Shown here piece after piece: positions 45,313 to 54,214 of a DNA stretch of 64,000 nt (position 1 is its first letter; each line of letters begins with the position of its first letter). The position numbers were made by a program, and so were the translations under genes. Origin of the DNA: Bacteroidota bacterium (GTDB taxonomy: Bacteria; Bacteroidota; Bacteroidia; Chitinophagales; Saprospiraceae). Under the pieces are notes generated by a model. That model did not search any database and had not been told where the DNA came from. It saw nothing but the letters and a program-made list of their open reading frames with translations. Location of the stretch: the NCBI GenBank assembly GCA_029781865.1, contig JAKOVW010000081.1, positions 286,972 to 350,971 on the forward strand, written 5' to 3'.

Positions 45313-46806
45313 CTACTTTTCTTTTAAAATGAACCTGCTTTGTTGAAAACCCGGTCCATAAAAATTGAACTGATAGAGACCCGCCTTTAAAGTGGAAAGA
45401 TCTAAGATTTGGTGAGCGGAGGAAGAGTGGAATTGATAAATGATCTTTCCCTGTAAATCAGAAATAAAGCAAGGCGTGTTTTCCGGTAAATCATTTAGTA
45501 TTAAATAGTCCCTGAAAGGATTTGGAACAATTTTAAAATCATTTTCATTACCGCTTTCTTTGGTGGCTATCACTTCGTTTTTTTCCAAAGCACCGATAGA
45601 AGGTGGATTTAAAAAAGCATGATCATTGTAATCAAAACTATATCCATTGTATTTTTTCCCTTTGCCAATGGCCGGTGAATTTGATGTCAGTTGATAATCT
45701 TTGGCGGCATAATTTTTAAACAGCGGATTTTTTTTGACAATGGCACCGGTTTCGATGGATGGAAGCTGAGGTCCATTCCAGTTCGGATTTTGCAAATGAA
45801 ACCAAAGATTATTAGAAAATATAAAGCTTTCCGGTGAAGTATAAGGTCCAATGTTTATATCTGTGCGTAGGGAATTTGTCACGACCACGATATTATTGCT
45901 AAATACATTATTCGCACAACTCAGGTAGAATGAAGTATCGCTGCTTTCCTGCAAGATGCGAAAAATCCATACGACCGGTTCAATGATGGTATTATTGATT
46001 ACCCTGACATTTCTGCAACCGACAAAGGCGATTGGGGCATCAGAACCTTCAAAGACATTTGCAGTAACCAGCAAATCTTTTGCTTCATAATTGGCACCAA
46101 ACGGCCTGAAATACGGGCTGTCTGTTGATCCACCGAGATTGATAGCCCGGTCTCCGCCATCCGAAAAATAATTTCGCTCAATGTGTATATCGGAAGAACC
46201 GCCTTTAGCCTGAATGCTGTTGCTGCCCTGATGTATAAATTGATTTTTCAAAAACAAACCATTGTGACATCCTACCATATCAATTCCGCTGCCACCGGCT
46301 GATCCGTTTTCAAACCGGCAATTGGATACTGTAAATGAATCCACACCAGAAAGCTTCAGCATATCGTTGTTGCCGGATGCATTCATGTCATGAAAAATAC
46401 AATGATCGATAATCAGGTGTTTGGCCGGAGTTGCATAACTGCCACCATCATCGATATTCATTCCATTGCCTGTTTGTCCGGTAATAGTCAGATCAGAAAT
46501 AACGACATACTCGGGATCTATAAAATGCATGGATTCTATTCCACCCTGGAAAATAACCAGGTTACGGTCTATTCCTTTGATCGTAATCCATGCATTTGCA
46601 CGGCCTTTTAAATTTTCTATAAAGAACGCTCCGGTATAAGATGCGGGATGGATGAGTATGGTATCACCGGGATGAGCTGCAGCTGCAGCCGTTGCCGGAT
46701 TTGCATACGTTTGGCCCGGACCCACATGAAGTATGGATTGCGCACTTACTTCTGTTGCTGTAATAGAGAAAATCAACAGGAAAATCAAGACAGTAACTCG
46801 TATCAT
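45313..46806 (-). CDS. Right-handed parallel beta-helix protein with T9SS sorting domain
   Basis: The 497-residue protein begins with a signal peptide (cleavage near VSAQ). A parallel beta-helix occupies about residues 25-400, marked by repeating turns such as YVVISDLTITGQTGNG, HLIIDHCIFHDM, SFTVSNCRFENGSAGG and NVFSNNIVVVTN, as in polysaccharide lyases and other glycan-binding proteins. The tail (FKIVPNPFRDYLILND ... LKAGLYQFNFYG) is a T9SS type-A domain. Catalytic residues cannot be named. It has TATCTTTG on its strand at 46819-46812. A second protein with the same layout is encoded at 56013. Confidence 0.85.
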   Translation of the reverse strand: MIRVTVLIFLLIFSITATEVSAQSILHVGPGQTYANPATAAAAAHPGDTILIHPASYTGAFFIENLKGRANAWITIKGIDRNLVIFQGGIESMHFIDPEYVVISDLTITGQTGNGMNIDDGGSYATPAKHLIIDHCIFHDMNASGNNDMLKLSGVDSFTVSNCRFENGSAGGSGIDMVGCHNGLFLKNQFIHQGSNSIQAKGGSSDIHIERNYFSDGGDRAINLGGSTDSPYFRPFGANYEAKDLLVTANVFEGSDAPIAFVGCRNVRVINNTIIEPVVWIFRILQESSDTSFYLSCANNVFSNNIVVVTNSLRTDINIGPYTSPESFIFSNNLWFHLQNPNWNGPQLPSIETGAIVKKNPLFKNYAAKDYQLTSNSPAIGKGKKYNGYSFDYNDHAFLNPPSIGALEKNEVIATKESGNENDFKIVPNPFRDYLILNDLPENTPCFISDLQGKIIYQFHSSSAHQILDLSTLKAGLYQFNFYGPGFQQSRFILKEK

Positions 46807-46811
46807 AAATC

Positions 46812-46819
46812 CAAAGATA
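46812..46819 (-). promoter_or_regulatory. TAnnTTTG promoter box (TATCTTTG)
   Basis: CAAAGATA on the plus strand reads TATCTTTG on the minus strand and ends six bases before the ATG of the beta-helix gene, so the 5' leader would be very short. No TTG at the -33 distance. Confidence 0.5.
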
Positions 46820-46829
46820 GAAAAGTGCG

Positions 46830-46895
46830 ACGTAAAGAAAGAGTAATAAATTTAACGTTGCGTCCTTTGCGAAACCTTTGCTTCTTTGCGTTTAA
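46830..46895. repeat. CTTTGCG-rich interspersed repeat, copy 4
   Basis: The right half CGTCCTTTGCGAAACC followed by TTTGCTTCTTTGCGTTT (46861-46893) is the same as in copy 3. The left half is degenerate, but ACGTAAAGAAA (46830-46840) is still an 11-base inverse partner of TTCTTTGCGT with one mismatch, so the element can fold into a hairpin. It sits between the beta-helix gene and the sigma factor gene, 46 kb away from the GxxExxY gene. Confidence 0.8.
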
Positions 46896-46998
46896 AAAAC
46901 ATTTCAATTTATGTACAATTCTCCTATTCTCAAAAGTTACACGAGTATTATAAATTTAATGCCTTACCAAATCAATGTTTCCTAAATCGTATAAGGCT

Positions 46999-47646
46999 TC
47001 AAAGTTGATTTATTTTTTTCATTACACATTCTACCATTCTGTCGCAATAGATTAGATTAAATTCAAATAGTTCGCCGGCAGAGTAGGTTTTTTCTATCTC
47101 ACTTCTCAACATTGTTTTTGCTCTATTGAGTCTAACTTTTACATTAGCTTCACTGATGCTCAAGAGTTTTGCCGTTTCTGAAACATTGAGACCGTTTATT
47201 TCGCGTAATGAAAAAGCCATCCGGTACTCAATTGGAATTTTGCCAAGAGCCTGTTCGATGATATATCCCAATTCACGGTTTTGAACAATGTTGTCAGTAT
47301 CATTATTGGCGCTGGTAAATATTGGTTTAGAATTTTCGTCGACAGCTTGCATAATTTCGTTTTTAAAATTTGATTTTCCTTTTTTATGATAACAATTATT
47401 CATCATTATTCGGATAATCCAGGTTTTAAAATCAGAGCGACCTTCAAATTGTACCAAATTTTTATAGGCATCAATAAAGGATTCCTGCATTAAATCTTGT
47501 GTGTCTTCGTGATTATAGTTATATGATCTGCCGACTTTGTAGAGGAAGGGATTGAAGCGTCTGACAATAATTTCATAAAGCGCTTTCTCTCCTTCTAAAA
47601 TCCGGTTAATAATTTCCCTTTCGGTAAATTTATCATTTTGAATCAT
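46999..47646 (-). CDS. ECF-type RNA polymerase sigma factor
   Basis: The 215-residue protein has sigma region 2 (ALYEIIVRRFNPFLYKVGRSY ... EDTQDLMQESFIDAYKNL ... FKTWIIRIMMNNCY) and region 4 (IEYRMAFSLREINGLNVSETAKLLSISEANVKVRLNRAKTML), with a C-terminal extension ending CDRMVECVMKKINQL that is common in Bacteroidota sigma factors. It should direct RNA polymerase to a specific promoter set. No anti-sigma gene is adjacent, but the DoxX-like membrane protein gene lies three bases upstream on the same strand. Confidence 0.92.
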   Translation of the reverse strand: MIQNDKFTEREIINRILEGEKALYEIIVRRFNPFLYKVGRSYNYNHEDTQDLMQESFIDAYKNLVQFEGRSDFKTWIIRIMMNNCYHKKGKSNFKNEIMQAVDENSKPIFTSANNDTDNIVQNRELGYIIEQALGKIPIEYRMAFSLREINGLNVSETAKLLSISEANVKVRLNRAKTMLRSEIEKTYSAGELFEFNLIYCDRMVECVMKKINQL

Positions 47647-47649
47647 AGT

Positions 47650-48033
47650 TTATGCAATGATTTTAGATATTCTTGCCATAGAAAATGCTGAAATCGCCAT
47701 CACAAGGTCTCGTACTGCGACATCGACGTAGTTAAAACCAAGTAACAAAGTCAAGGCAATAACAGTAAGCCATGCTGCAACGATATACCCGCCAATTTCG
47801 GCATTTTTCAGCACAATGATGCCTGCGATAATTTCAATGACTCCTACGATCATCATAAAAACCGGAACAGAAAACGGCAAATAATGAGCTATTGAAGGGT
47901 TAACGTATTGTTGCCAATTGGTCAACAGATTTACGAATTTATCAGCCCCTGCAACGATTGGGACTATTCCAAAAGTGAACTTTAACAAGTTGAACGGTTG
48001 TGTCAGCGACTGACTTTTGATTGAACTTTCCAT
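47650..48033 (-). CDS. DoxX-like small membrane protein
   Basis: The 127-residue protein has four membrane helices and the DoxX-like pattern GIVPIVAGADKFVNLLTNWQQYV near residue 23, then EIIAGIIVL near residue 67. DoxX-like proteins are quinone-interacting or stress-linked membrane proteins of variable role. The three-base spacing to the sigma factor gene means that the two are co-transcribed and might act together. Confidence 0.75.
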   Translation of the reverse strand: MESSIKSQSLTQPFNLLKFTFGIVPIVAGADKFVNLLTNWQQYVNPSIAHYLPFSVPVFMMIVGVIEIIAGIIVLKNAEIGGYIVAAWLTVIALTLLLGFNYVDVAVRDLVMAISAFSMARISKIIA

Positions 48034-48246
48034 ATTTTAAAATTTAGTGGTTATACTCTGATTAGAGTAAATGACCTTAGGAAAGGTTACAAAAGTTAGT
48101 GGGAAATATCAGATTTTAAATAAGGGGGTACAAGGAATTACGTCATATTTGAAATACGAATTCAACTCAGTTTGGGATATGGGGTACTTAAAGCACTTTT
48201 GTCGATCGGAATAATTAAATGCGAATGAATTATAATTCTACATTTT

Positions 48247-49056
48247 CTAAATTTTCAGTACTTTCTCACACCAATAATTTCCTCCTTTAAATTTCAATCG
48301 TATAAAGTATATTCCTGGGGCTTGAGATATTATAATCTCATTTGAATTACCAGTTATTTTATTTACAACCTGTCCAATTATATTTAGAACTTCTATAAAA
48401 TCAATTTCATCATCACATTCTAAATACAATGCACTTGTAGTATATGTTGGATAAACTCTAAAATGATGCCTCTTATTCGTTTCTGTTATTTCAGTTGAAT
48501 TGCAAAGAGCGATAGATTCATTTATTGTGAGAATTGGATAAACTTGCATTCTTATATCGTAAGACAGTTTTATCCACCCGATTTCCGAAGTCCTAATCTT
48601 CCTGTATGCCAAATATTTATTGTTTAGCATAGATATAATTCCAGACTTGCAATTGAAAGGAGCACAACAACAACCTATATTAAATATACTATCGGAATTC
48701 CAAATATTGTCTCCAATGCATAATGTGTCGTCTATGCTATATATTTTTACATTCCTGGGCGCATTTGTTTCTGTACATAATTGGATAGATTTGTTTAGAA
48801 CAACTAAAATAACCTTATTTGGAATATCAATAGTGTTGTTGCCGAATTCCAGAATCAATTTTAAGTCATTCTCATTATCACAATCAATATCGATAAATGT
48901 TGTAGTGTCACTCTCATGAGTTGTCAATTTTAAATTAATAGTAGGATTAATAATACTCGAACCTGGGGGGATCTGGCCGGCAATTGGCTGAGAATATACA
49001 TTTTGAAAGCTTAAATTACTAAGAAAAAACCCAGATAGTACTAATAGACTTTTCAT
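48247..49056 (-). CDS. Secreted protein of unknown function with T9SS sorting domain
   Basis: The 269-residue protein has a signal peptide (residues 1-22). The middle has Cys pairs (IDCDNEN, GCCCAPFNC) and resembles no domain I can name. The tail (FRVYPTYTTSALYLECDDEIDFIEVLN ... GIYFIRLKFKGG) is a T9SS type-A sorting domain. A three-Cys run is unusual and suggests a metal or disulfide site. It stands alone. Confidence 0.72.
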   Translation of the reverse strand: MKSLLVLSGFFLSNLSFQNVYSQPIAGQIPPGSSIINPTINLKLTTHESDTTTFIDIDCDNENDLKLILEFGNNTIDIPNKVILVVLNKSIQLCTETNAPRNVKIYSIDDTLCIGDNIWNSDSIFNIGCCCAPFNCKSGIISMLNNKYLAYRKIRTSEIGWIKLSYDIRMQVYPILTINESIALCNSTEITETNKRHHFRVYPTYTTSALYLECDDEIDFIEVLNIIGQVVNKITGNSNEIIISQAPGIYFIRLKFKGGNYWCEKVLKI

Positions 49057-49212
49057 ATTTTGTTATTAAATTTATTGTTCATTAGTCGCCTCACGAATGA
49101 ACCCACACACCGTGCAGCCAATTGAAGGAAGCCTAAGTTATTAAATTAAATTTGAGAGAAAAGCAAATCGTTATATTTAAAATATTTACCATGGGGTTAT
49201 GTGCATGCCTTA

Positions 49213-49977
49213 TTAAGGGCTGACTTTCTTTATTTCAATATCAAGTCGTGCTTTAAATTTTTTATACTCTTGATTGTTCGTTTTTGCATCTTGCTCAACA
49301 CCGAAATAATTCTGGAGTCCCCAATCAATATGGTTTAAAATCGATTTTTTTTGCTCAATGCTTTTAATTTTATACAATTGTTTGATGACCAAATCCGAAT
49401 TACAAATGAAGAAACTACCCATAGTAAAGGAGGGCATCTCATTTATAGAACTTTTATCTTGCCAAATTGAAGCAAAGAATAATTGAAGAATTTTTATATC
49501 CTTAGTCGAACAGAAGTATCTTGGTAAAATTTCAAGTATAGGTTCGTACTTGGTGTCATTATAAATTTTTAATTCACTGAGCGATGCCCTGTAGGAAAGG
49601 CTATCATTTGAGTTCCATGTTTTAAATAAATTATCTTTTAATAACCTACGTTTATTAAGAACTGTAGAAATAATTTCATATTGCTTTGTGCTGGCTAATT
49701 TCTCGATTTCTTGAACTCTGCTAGCACGGATAAAACCTTCAATTTGTCTTCCTTTCCATGCACTTATTTTTACCCATTGTGGATTATCGACTAACTGAAA
49801 ATATAGGAAGTCGTCCGTATAAAGTGAATCCACTATTCTAAAATCCTTACCGGGTCCGTTAAGAACGTTTGTGAATCCGTCCGGATCTTTGAGTATGGCT
49901 AGTTTATACTCCGCGAAAATTGAATGGCTGCAAAAAAATGTCAAAATCGGCAATATGTAGTTTTTATAAGATGTCAT
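49213..49977 (-). CDS. Secreted protein with SH3-like N-terminal domain
   Basis: About 254 residues, starting at MTSYKNYILPIL, with a signal peptide ending near IFAEY. Residues 20-80 look like a bacterial SH3 domain (FTNVLNGPGKDFRIVDSLYTDDFLYF ... WVKISAWKGRQIEGFIRASRV). The rest is helical and unrecognised. Bacterial SH3 domains often bind cell-wall peptides, so a role at the wall or surface is possible. It stands alone. Confidence 0.65.
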   Translation of the reverse strand: MTSYKNYILPILTFFCSHSIFAEYKLAILKDPDGFTNVLNGPGKDFRIVDSLYTDDFLYFQLVDNPQWVKISAWKGRQIEGFIRASRVQEIEKLASTKQYEIISTVLNKRRLLKDNLFKTWNSNDSLSYRASLSELKIYNDTKYEPILEILPRYFCSTKDIKILQLFFASIWQDKSSINEMPSFTMGSFFICNSDLVIKQLYKIKSIEQKKSILNHIDWGLQNYFGVEQDAKTNNQEYKKFKARLDIEIKKVSP

Positions 49978-50202
49978 ACAAGGTTTTTGTAAGTTGCCAT
50001 TTAAATCTATCACTTAACTATATAATACAAGCATTAAATATACTATAACTATTTTAATATCGAATTAAATTTAACATCTAAGTACTTGCTTTGCATCCGA
50101 TGCATTTACTTTTTTCATCCATTACCTTACTATGTTCTAAATTTAATCGCAATTGTTTCCTTCCTTTATTTGGCGCAATAGCAAAAAATACTTGCACACA
50201 CT

Positions 50203-50210
50203 TATCTTTG
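50203..50210 (+). promoter_or_regulatory. TAnnTTTG promoter box (TATCTTTG)
   Basis: TATCTTTG matches the -7 box exactly and lies 20 bases upstream of the AraC-type gene. No TTG at the expected distance. Confidence 0.5.
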
Positions 50211-50230
50211 AGTCCGGTTGACCATCTGTT

Positions 50231-51061
50231 ATGAATCAGCTATTTCATATTTTTCAATTAACGGGAACTGATGCTGAAAAAATTGCATCTGCACCGGATG
50301 AGCCACATAGCCATGACTATGAAGAACTGATTATTGGCATTCAGGGTAGTTTAGAGCATTTTATCGATTTCAAAACAACCGTACAGCAGGCTCCATTCAT
50401 CAGCTTCGTTACCAAAGGAAAAATACACCGGGTCATTCCTAAACCTGATCAAGGCGAATGCAATATGTGGGTGATTCGTTTTAAAAGTGAATTTATTCCG
50501 GAGACTACCTTTCAGTTGTATTCCTATTATCACGATCATGCAAATCTCAGTTTGCAAGCCGGTACTTGTTTTACCCGGATGATCACACTCAGTGAAATGA
50601 TGTATCAGGAAATGCAGCAAACCGTTCCTGACTTCGCGGTGATCAGGCATCTACTCAGTGCTCTGTTTACGATGATTGAATCGGAGCGTAAAAAATCGGA
50701 ACCCGATGAATCGGGAATTCAGAAAACCCAAAATATAACGTTCAAGAATTTTCTGAAAATACTAGAAGAAAATTATCACAGGCCGGAAGGTGTGGAATTT
50801 TATGCTGAGAAATTATTTATGTCTGCACGTAATCTGAACCTGATTTGCCAAACCATTTTACATCAATCCGTGTCCGAAATCATTGAAACGCGCAAACTCA
50901 TTGAAGCGAAGAATCTGTTGATTAACTCGGATAAAACCATTTCAGAAATCGGTTACGACCTGGGCTATAATGAAAAAGCCTATTTCACCAATGTCTTTAA
51001 AAGGAGGTCCGGACAGACACCCACCGAGTTCCGCGAAGAAATGAGAAAACTCATTTCCTGA
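50231..51061 (+). CDS. AraC family transcriptional regulator
   Basis: The 276-residue protein has a cupin-like N-terminal domain (HSHDYEELIIGIQGSLEHFIDFKTTV with the His-Glu pattern) and a C-terminal AraC double helix-turn-helix (residues 178-272, with SVSEIIETRKLIEAKNLLI and ISEIGYDLGYNEKAYFTNVFKRRSGQTPTEFR). It should sense a small molecule and control the genes that follow on the same strand, starting 96 bases downstream. The ligand is unknown. Confidence 0.9.
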   Translation: MNQLFHIFQLTGTDAEKIASAPDEPHSHDYEELIIGIQGSLEHFIDFKTTVQQAPFISFVTKGKIHRVIPKPDQGECNMWVIRFKSEFIPETTFQLYSYYHDHANLSLQAGTCFTRMITLSEMMYQEMQQTVPDFAVIRHLLSALFTMIESERKKSEPDESGIQKTQNITFKNFLKILEENYHRPEGVEFYAEKLFMSARNLNLICQTILHQSVSEIIETRKLIEAKNLLINSDKTISEIGYDLGYNEKAYFTNVFKRRSGQTPTEFREEMRKLIS

Positions 51062-51157
51062 ATTCACAACACTTTTTCCGAATACTGTAACCGCTACCTT
51101 TTGGCATTGCCGGATCTTTGTACTGTTCTTTTATTAACAAAATTAAACAAGCAAAAC

Positions 51158-51751
51158 ATGAAAAAAATGACGACAATCATGCGCTCCCTGTCGCTGCTAC
51201 TGATCATTGCGGCTTTAACCATTCAAATGAGTTGTACCGGCAATGAGGTCCCAAACATGAGTAAATTGCAAATTGATTCACTTAAAACTGAAATTGCGAA
51301 ATTGACTTCCGGTAATGAAATGATTGCGAATCAACTTGCCAAATTTGATACGCTCGACTTTACCGTTTTCTCCAATCAACAGTGGGAAAGATTGCACGAA
51401 AGCCACTCCAAAGACATCAAAGTATATTGGCCTGATGGACATGTGACTACGGGCATTGAAAAACATATCGAAGATTTGAAAATGATGTTTGTATATGCAC
51501 CGGATACGCGGATCAAAGAACATCCTATACGAATGGGTTCAGGGAATATGACCGCCGTAACCGGTGTGTTTGAAGGAACATTTACAAAACCAATGCCTAT
51601 CGGTAATGGTAAATTTATTCAGCCCACAGGAAAGGCATTCAAAATGCCCATGGCTACCATTGGAATCTGGGGACCCGATGGCACAATGACTGAAGAACAT
51701 TTGTTCTGGGATAATCAAACGTATATGAATCAAATCGGACTCGGTAAATAA
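51158..51751 (+). CDS. SnoaL-like (NTF2-fold) exported protein
   Basis: The protein is 197 residues from MKKMTTIMRSLSLLL. The N-terminal hydrophobic stretch ends at IQMSCTG, an imperfect lipobox, so it may be a lipoprotein. The body contains WERLHESHSKDIKVYWPDGHVTTGIEKHIEDLKMMFVYAPDTRI, typical of SnoaL-like polyketide-cyclase or ester-cyclase folds. The longest frame starts 19 codons earlier at a TTG. The substrate is unknown. It lies directly upstream of the YceI gene (34 bases). Confidence 0.78.
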   Translation: MKKMTTIMRSLSLLLIIAALTIQMSCTGNEVPNMSKLQIDSLKTEIAKLTSGNEMIANQLAKFDTLDFTVFSNQQWERLHESHSKDIKVYWPDGHVTTGIEKHIEDLKMMFVYAPDTRIKEHPIRMGSGNMTAVTGVFEGTFTKPMPIGNGKFIQPTGKAFKMPMATIGIWGPDGTMTEEHLFWDNQTYMNQIGLGK

Positions 51752-51785
51752 GCGAAGAATTATTAATCATTAAATTAAATAAAAA

Positions 51786-52334
51786 ATGGAAACGTTAACA
51801 GCAAAATCAACAATGACCAAATGGGTTTTAGACCCAACACACAGCGAACTCGGATTTAAGGTAAAGCATCTGATGATCTCAAATGTGAGCGGTACCTTCG
51901 GAAAATTCAATGCAGAAATTGATGGTGAAGACTTTCGGAAATCCAAAGTTCATGTCACCATTGATGTCGCTTCGATTTCAACCAATGACGATAATCGCGA
52001 TGGACATTTAAAGGCAGCTGATTTTTTCGATGTCGAAAATCACAAAACAATTACATTTGAAGGAGGATCATTTACCAAGCTGGATGAAGAAAATTATCAG
52101 CTATCAGGTATACTGACCATCAAAGGAATCAGCAAGGATTTCAAACTCGATGTTGAATTTTTAGGAATCAATAAAGATCCCTGGGGTAATGAAAAATCCG
52201 GATTCTCTGTCAATGGAAAAATCAGCCGCAAGGATTGGGGAATGAACTGGAATGCAGCGCTTGAAACAGGCGGCGTTTTAGTAAGTGACGAAGTCAAAAT
52301 TCATGCGGAGATCCAATTCGTTAAACAATCGTAA
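51786..52334 (+). CDS. YceI family lipocalin-like protein
   Basis: The 182-residue protein is a YceI-type beta-barrel that binds isoprenoid or fatty lipids. Marks are WVLDPTHSELGFKVKHLMISNVSGTFGKF at the start, then HLKAADFFDVENHKTITFEGGSF, and WGNEKSGFSVNGKISRKDWGMNWNAAL near the end. No signal peptide is present, unlike E. coli YceI, so it is probably cytoplasmic. It lies between the SnoaL-like protein and the dioxygenase genes on the same strand. Confidence 0.92.
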   Translation: METLTAKSTMTKWVLDPTHSELGFKVKHLMISNVSGTFGKFNAEIDGEDFRKSKVHVTIDVASISTNDDNRDGHLKAADFFDVENHKTITFEGGSFTKLDEENYQLSGILTIKGISKDFKLDVEFLGINKDPWGNEKSGFSVNGKISRKDWGMNWNAALETGGVLVSDEVKIHAEIQFVKQS

Positions 52335-52369
52335 GCAGAATTCATTTTTTATTTATTGATTTGAAAGGA

Positions 52370-53254
52370 ATGAACAGAAAACAATTTATAAAATCAATTG
52401 CCATATTACCATTAGCAGCTATGAAACTGAATGAATTAAACAAATGGACAGATCCCTTAGACAGTACGGAAAAAATGCCCGTACTGTTTTTGGGTCATGG
52501 CAGCCCGATGAATGCCATCGAAGAGAATGAATTTGTGCAGGGATTCAGAAACATCGGTAAAACCATACCAAAGCCGAATGCCATCCTATGTGTTTCGGCC
52601 CATTGGGAAACGAGGGGAACTTTTGTTACTGCAATGCCGAGACCAATGACGATCCATGACTTTGGCGGTTTTCCTCAGGCACTATTTGATGTGCAATATC
52701 CTGCACCGGGCAGTCCTGAATTGGCCAGCGAGACAAAAGCAATTGTCAAAAAAACCAACGTGGGACTGGATGAGAAATGGGGACTTGATCATGGTGCCTG
52801 GACGGTTATTAAACATTTGTATCCCAAAGCGGATGTACCCATCATTCAAATGAGTCTGGATTACAATCAACCGGCATCGTATCATTATGAACTTGCAAAG
52901 GAATTAAATACACTTCGCAAAAAAGGAGTACTGATCATCGGAAGCGGAAACATGGTTCACAATCTCGGCATGTTGGCCTGGGATAAATTAAATACGGATA
53001 ATTATGGTTTTGACTGGGCTCTTGAAGCAAGTGATAAAATGAAAAAATTCATTCTTTCCAACGACCATCATCAACTCATTCATTACAAATCTCAGGGCAA
53101 AGCATTCGACCTGGCAATACCTACTCCGGAACATTATTTGCCTTTGCTTTATGCACTGGCACTAAAAGGAGAAAAGGAAAACGTAAGTCTATTTAATGAC
53201 AAAGCCGTGGCTGGTTCATTGACTATGACTTCTTTGAAAATTGATAAAGCATAA
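52370..53254 (+). CDS. Extradiol aromatic-ring-opening dioxygenase (DODA/YgiD type)
   Basis: The protein is 294 residues, starting MNRKQFIKSIAIL; a TTG three codons earlier is the alternative. The class III extradiol fold has the metal ligands in VLFLGHGSPMNAIEEN and SAHWETRGTFVT, catalytic and supporting residues in LDHGAWTVIKHLYP, and a final His in IIGSGNMVHNL. It would open a catechol-type ring with O2, as in 4,5-DOPA dioxygenase. The first 20 residues resemble a twin-arginine-like leader with one Arg replaced by Asn, so export is uncertain. The next gene begins seven bases after its stop. Confidence 0.88.
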   Translation: MNRKQFIKSIAILPLAAMKLNELNKWTDPLDSTEKMPVLFLGHGSPMNAIEENEFVQGFRNIGKTIPKPNAILCVSAHWETRGTFVTAMPRPMTIHDFGGFPQALFDVQYPAPGSPELASETKAIVKKTNVGLDEKWGLDHGAWTVIKHLYPKADVPIIQMSLDYNQPASYHYELAKELNTLRKKGVLIIGSGNMVHNLGMLAWDKLNTDNYGFDWALEASDKMKKFILSNDHHQLIHYKSQGKAFDLAIPTPEHYLPLLYALALKGEKENVSLFNDKAVAGSLTMTSLKIDKA

Positions 53255-53260
53255 GATACC

Positions 53261-53971
53261 ATGAGAATCATGCTGTGTTTTTTGTTATTTACTTTAATTA
53301 ATACGATGCTCATGAGTCAAGACTCTAAATCTCATACTGTATTGCATTACCTGGTTCATCAACCTAAAATTAAATCGGGCAAACCACCTTTGGTCCTATT
53401 GCTGCATGGTGTTGGTAGTAATGAGCAGGATTTGTTTTCATTTGCCAATGAACTACCCGGTAATTTTTTAGTAGTATCGGTGCGAGCACCTTATGCGATG
53501 GGACCGGATAGTTACGCCTGGTATCATATTGATTTCAATTCCAAAGAACCAGTAATTGACGCGGATCAGGAAGAAAAAAGCAGGAAGATGATCATACAGT
53601 TTATACATGAACTAAAGGATGAGCTTTCCTTTGATGAAAAACAAGTATATCTGTGTGGTTTCAGTCAGGGTGCGATCATGTCGCTGAGTGTGGGACTTAG
53701 CCAACCTGAATTGGTAAAGGGGATTGCCGTGATGAGCGGAAGGTTATTAAACGAAGTCAAACCACTCATTTCCAAAAATAAAAGCCTGAAGCAACTCAAA
53801 GTTTTTATTTCGCATGGAACAAATGATCAGGTCCTGGATATTCAACATGCAAGAAACTGTGTTGCCTATCTGAAATCTTTAAACTTGCATCCGGAATATA
53901 AAGAATATAAGGAAGGACACGGAATAAACAATGAAATGCTTGCAGATCTCGTTCGCTGGTTAAAAACATGA
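53261..53971 (+). CDS. Exported alpha/beta-hydrolase (phospholipase/carboxylesterase type)
   Basis: The 236-residue protein has a signal peptide (residues 1-17) and the features of the Est/YpfH esterase group: LVLLLHGVGSNEQDLFSFA, then a nucleophile elbow GFSQGAIMS near residue 130, Asp in FISHGTNDQVL near residue 190 and His in EYKEGHGINNEML. It should hydrolyse ester bonds of lipids or small substrates in the periplasm. It is the last gene of the run starting with the AraC regulator. Confidence 0.88.
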   Translation: MRIMLCFLLFTLINTMLMSQDSKSHTVLHYLVHQPKIKSGKPPLVLLLHGVGSNEQDLFSFANELPGNFLVVSVRAPYAMGPDSYAWYHIDFNSKEPVIDADQEEKSRKMIIQFIHELKDELSFDEKQVYLCGFSQGAIMSLSVGLSQPELVKGIAVMSGRLLNEVKPLISKNKSLKQLKVFISHGTNDQVLDIQHARNCVAYLKSLNLHPEYKEYKEGHGINNEMLADLVRWLKT

Positions 53972-54214
53972 TTACTGCTTAGACCCATTCAAAAAAGGGT
54001 CTTCGTAGAGCAAACTATTTTTAACCTCATTAGTAAATTATATAAATCTTCTATGAGCCTGATGTTCCTAATGTGTTTCAAAAAAAAGATCACCACATAG
54101 GCACATAAGTCACATAAGAAGAACAAAACATGTCTTAAGTGTTTCAAAGAAATTAATTTCAGATTATTTCTTGTTCTATATGCCAATATGGTTCATTTAT
54201 TTTGTCCATTGCCT
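53972..54214. other. Non-coding stretch with CACATA repeat and a hairpin
   Basis: AGACCC (53981-53986) pairs with GGGTCT (53997-54002) but no T run follows, so it is not a proper terminator. The CACATA repeat is listed separately. A 65-codon minus-strand frame here is a shadow. Confidence 0.5.
54090..54120. repeat. CACATA interspersed repeat fragment
   Basis: ACCACATAGGCACATAAGTCACATAAGAA contains three CACATA units seven to nine bases apart. The same string type occurs in intergenic DNA of many Bacteroidota (from memory). It is unrelated in sequence to the CTTTGCG family. Confidence 0.6.

Noticed and set aside
53981..54002. Hairpin AGACCC/GGGTCT after the esterase gene.
   Set aside because: No T run follows, so it does not qualify as an intrinsic terminator.
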